Assembly: GCA_016717305.1 (NCBI GenBank)
Contig: JADKFY010000012.1
Span: 1-64,000, forward strand
Origin: Flavobacteriales bacterium
Lineage (GTDB): Bacteria > Bacteroidota > Bacteroidia > Flavobacteriales_F > PHOS-HE28
Direction of reading: 5' to 3'
Length of the DNA: 64,000 nucleotides
Of the stretch, positions 62,035 through 64,000 are shown in pieces. The notes beneath the pieces were generated by a model. It was given only the letters and a program-made list of their open reading frames with translations. It ran no database searches and was not told the origin of the DNA. How positions within the stretch are numbered: position 1 is the first letter of the stretch; every line of letters starts with the position of its first letter. Both the position numbers and the translations under genes were made by a program.

Positions 62035-63291
62035 ATGAGCGTTTCAACTACTTCAGCGGTGAAGAAGTCCTACGACGTGGAGGAGATCCGCGCGCAGTTC
62101 CCGATCCTGAAGGAATTGGTGCACGGCAAACCGCTCGTGTATTTCGACAACGCCGCTACCAGCCAGAAGCCGCGCCGCGTGATCAAGGCCGAGAGCGCCT
62201 ACTACGCGACGATCAATGCCAACGTACATCGTGGTGTGCATACGCTGAGTACCTTGGCCACAGAGGCCCAAGAGGCGGCGCGAGAGGCCATCCGTAAGCA
62301 CATCAATGCGCAGCATGCTCACGAGGTGATCTTCACCAGCGGTACCACGGCGAGCATCAATCTGGCTGCGCAAAGTCTCGGTCAGCTGCTGTTGAAGAAA
62401 GGTGATGAAGTGCTGATCAGCGGCATGGAGCATCATGCGAATATTGTGCCTTGGCAATTGGTTTGTGAACGCTACGGAGCAGTGTTGAAGGTGATCCCGG
62501 TGACCGACAGTGGTGAACTGGATCTTCAATTAGCTAATGAGCTGATCAGCCAATTAGCTAGTTGCCGCATTCTGGCGATCTCGCATGTGAGCAACACGTT
62601 GGGAACGACCAATCCAGTGAAGGAGTTGATCGCTGAGGCGAAAAAGCGCGGCATCATAACGCTGCTCGATGGCGCACAAGCGATGCCGCACATGAGGGTT
62701 GACGTACAAGACCTCGATTGCGAACTCTATGCTTTTAGCGCCCACAAGTGCTACGGACCGACCGGTATCGGTGTGCTGTATGGTCGTGAAGAACTACTTG
62801 AGCGCATGCCGCCTTGGCAAGGTGGTGGCGAGATGATCGACGTGGTCACCTTCGAGAAGACGACCTATGCCAAACTACCGTTCAAGTTCGAAGCCGGTAC
62901 GCCGCACATCGCAGGCATCATCGGCTTGGGCGAGGCCTTCCGCTGGATGAATGACTACGACCTCGACGCCATGGCCGTTCATGAACATGTATTGCTCGAA
63001 CACGCGACCAAGGAGTTGCTCGCCATCGACGGACTGCGCATCATCGGCACCGCGAATGAGAAAAGTCGGGGCGATCAGTTTCGTCATTGAAGGCGTTCAC
63101 CACTACGACCTCGGCACCTGCTCGATCAACAAGGCATCGCAGTACGCACGGGGCACCACTGTACCCAGCCATTGATGGAACGCTTCAGTGTGAGCGGAAC
63201 CACGCGGGCGAGCTTCGCGTGTTTCAATACGATCGCGGAGGTGGATGCGATGGTGGTGGCGGCGAAGAAGGCGGTCAAGATGCTGCGATGA
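62035..63291 (+). pseudogene. sufS: cysteine desulfurase SufS, with two compensating indels
   Basis: PLP enzyme supplying sulfur from cysteine. The N-terminal about 340 residues are intact, with the Schiff-base Lys in FSAHKCYGPTGIGVL and the His in MEHHANIVPWQ. The frame is lost at the AAAA run 63061-63064 (one A too many) and regained only if one C is added at the CC at 63117-63118. With both corrected, VGAISFVIEGVHHYDLGT and QQGIAVRTGHHCTQPLMERF (catalytic Cys) continue to AAKKAVKMLR at 63288. The repaired length is about 418 residues, normal. As the two shifts cancel, sequencing error is likely. The stop overlaps sufE by 4 bases. Confidence 0.92.
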
Positions 63292-63719
63292 CCACAACGA
63301 TGACATTGGCCCAAGCCCAACAAGAAGTCGTTGACGAGTTCGCCATGTTCACCGACTGGCAGGACCGCTACGAGCACCTGATCGAGCTGGGCAAGGACCT
63401 GCCGCTGATCGCGCCGGAGCACAAGGTCGATGACAATTTGGTGCGCGGCTGCCAGAGCCGGGTATGGTTGAATGCCGAGCCCAATAACGGTCTCGTGCAT
63501 TTCACCGCCGACAGCGACGCGATGATCACCAAAGGGCTGGTCGCGTTGTTGGTCCGGGTGTTGAACGACCGCATGCCGGAGGAGATCCTGAGCACACCGC
63601 TCACCTTCATCGACACCATCGGACTGCGCGAACACCTTTCGCCAAATCGAAGCAACGGGCTGGTTGCGATGTTGGACCAGATGAAGAGATACGCCTTAGC
63701 CTATTCAGCCAAGCAATGA
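63288..63719 (+). CDS. sufE: Fe-S metabolism protein SufE
   Basis: 143 residues from the ATG at 63288 (MTTTMTLAQAQQEVVDEF), which overlaps the sufS stop as ATGA; an ATG at 63300 is possible. SufE accepts sulfur from SufS through its conserved Cys in DDNLVRGCQSRVWL. Other family marks are WQDRYEHLIELGKDLP and LREHLSPNRSNGL. It depends on an intact SufS, which again argues that the sufS frameshifts are not real. Confidence 0.94.
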   Translation: MTTTMTLAQAQQEVVDEFAMFTDWQDRYEHLIELGKDLPLIAPEHKVDDNLVRGCQSRVWLNAEPNNGLVHFTADSDAMITKGLVALLVRVLNDRMPEEILSTPLTFIDTIGLREHLSPNRSNGLVAMLDQMKRYALAYSAKQ

Positions 63720-64000
63720 CACCGGAAGAAAAGAAACACTTGGAGGACCGCGTGATCGATGTGCTGAAGTCGATCTATGACCCCGAGATCCCAGTCGACG
63801 TATACGAACTGGGCCTGATCTACGAAGTGAATGTGCAGGAAAACGCACATGTGGACATCAAGATGACGTTAACCTCTCCCTCTTGCCCAGTTGCCGAAAG
63901 CATGCCGAACGAGGTGGAGCAAAAGGTCGGTCAAACACAAGGAGTGTCAAGTGCGAAAGTGGAGCTGACCTTCGAGCCACCTTGGGACCGGACCATGATG
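63716..64000 (+). CDS. sufT: SUF system-associated MIP18/DUF59 protein (SufT-like), partial
   Basis: The first 95 residues of a DUF59 protein, cut by the end of the window. The start overlaps the sufE stop as ATGA. KSIYDPEIPVDVYELGLIYE and KMTLTSPSCPVAESMP are the MIP18/DUF59 hallmarks, including the reactive Cys. Such proteins assist Fe-S cluster maturation. The end and any further genes of the operon lie outside the window. Confidence 0.9.
   Translation, partial: MTPEEKKHLEDRVIDVLKSIYDPEIPVDVYELGLIYEVNVQENAHVDIKMTLTSPSCPVAESMPNEVEQKVGQTQGVSSAKVELTFEPPWDRTMM

Overview
The window looks like a chromosomal segment of an uncultured member of the Bacteroidota, most likely order Flavobacteriales. 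The evidence is two secreted proteins with type IX secretion C-terminal signals (type A at 10168-11973, type B gliding-motility-type at 37960-42930), families largely confined to Bacteroidota (DUF4270 lipoprotein, DUF3109, Big_5 lipoprotein), a three-gene sdhCAB of the Bacteroidota type, and repeated promoters of the Bacteroidota form TTG-N19/20-TAnnTTTG. Genus-level placement cannot be made from the sequence alone. No rRNA, CRISPR array, insertion sequence or prophage was found; one tRNA-Leu(CAA) is present.

Layout. 1-2200 is a more A+T-rich accessory stretch with a small secreted protein, an HNH-nuclease-like remnant and unrecognised ORFs. 2202-6021 holds nrdB-nrdA (class Ia ribonucleotide reductase, minus strand). 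6477-8336 holds a DUF3109 protein, a frameshifted small membrane protein and an AbiEii-type toxin with a frameshifted DUF6922 partner. 8489-12175 has glycyl-tRNA synthetase, a T9SS cargo protein and tRNA-Leu. 12223-16035 has dCMP deaminase, a C-terminal processing protease, an Ala-rich lipoprotein, superoxide dismutase and a TM2 protein. 16022-20045 is a minus-strand operon, glycogen synthase-like gene -> DUF4270 lipoprotein -> glmS, driven by a clear promoter at 20085-20115. Divergent from it runs panC, a flippase-like membrane protein, a frameshifted heptose-1-P adenylyltransferase and radA (20168-24055). 24098-30113 carries a flavoprotein, a beta-lactamase-like lipoprotein, an OmpA-type lipoprotein and an oligopeptide-binding lipoprotein.

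30264-42930 is dominated by cell-envelope and surface proteins: a large predicted outer-membrane barrel, a coiled-coil membrane protein, a Big_5 lipoprotein and a 1656-residue repeat adhesin, interspersed with comF and a free methionine sulfoxide reductase. 42934-44855 is an omega-amidase/methionine aminotransferase pair whose genes overlap. 45217-48758 is sdhCAB. 49310-50620 is an X-Pro aminopeptidase. 51459-55651 is a LytTR response regulator with a propeller-sensor histidine kinase and a tiny lipoprotein. 55713-56768 is thiL.

56918-64000 is an Fe-S assembly (SUF) locus: sufA-like, sufB, msrB, YegP-like, sufC, sufD, sufS, sufE, sufT. Two promoters with the same architecture, each followed by an inverted repeat TTTAGA-N5-TCTAAA, precede sufA and sufC. 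This shared operator is the most interesting regulatory signal in the window and suggests one regulator controlling both halves of the locus, with methionine-sulfoxide repair (msrB) embedded in it.

Four otherwise conserved genes carry single-base indels, all in short homopolymer runs and all restoring a normal protein when corrected. This suggests that uncorrected sequencing error is at least as likely as genuine gene decay. No unmistakably new multi-gene system was found. The best candidates for novelty are the SUF operator, the small minus-strand pair at 50698-51104 and the competing hairpins at 49043-49089.
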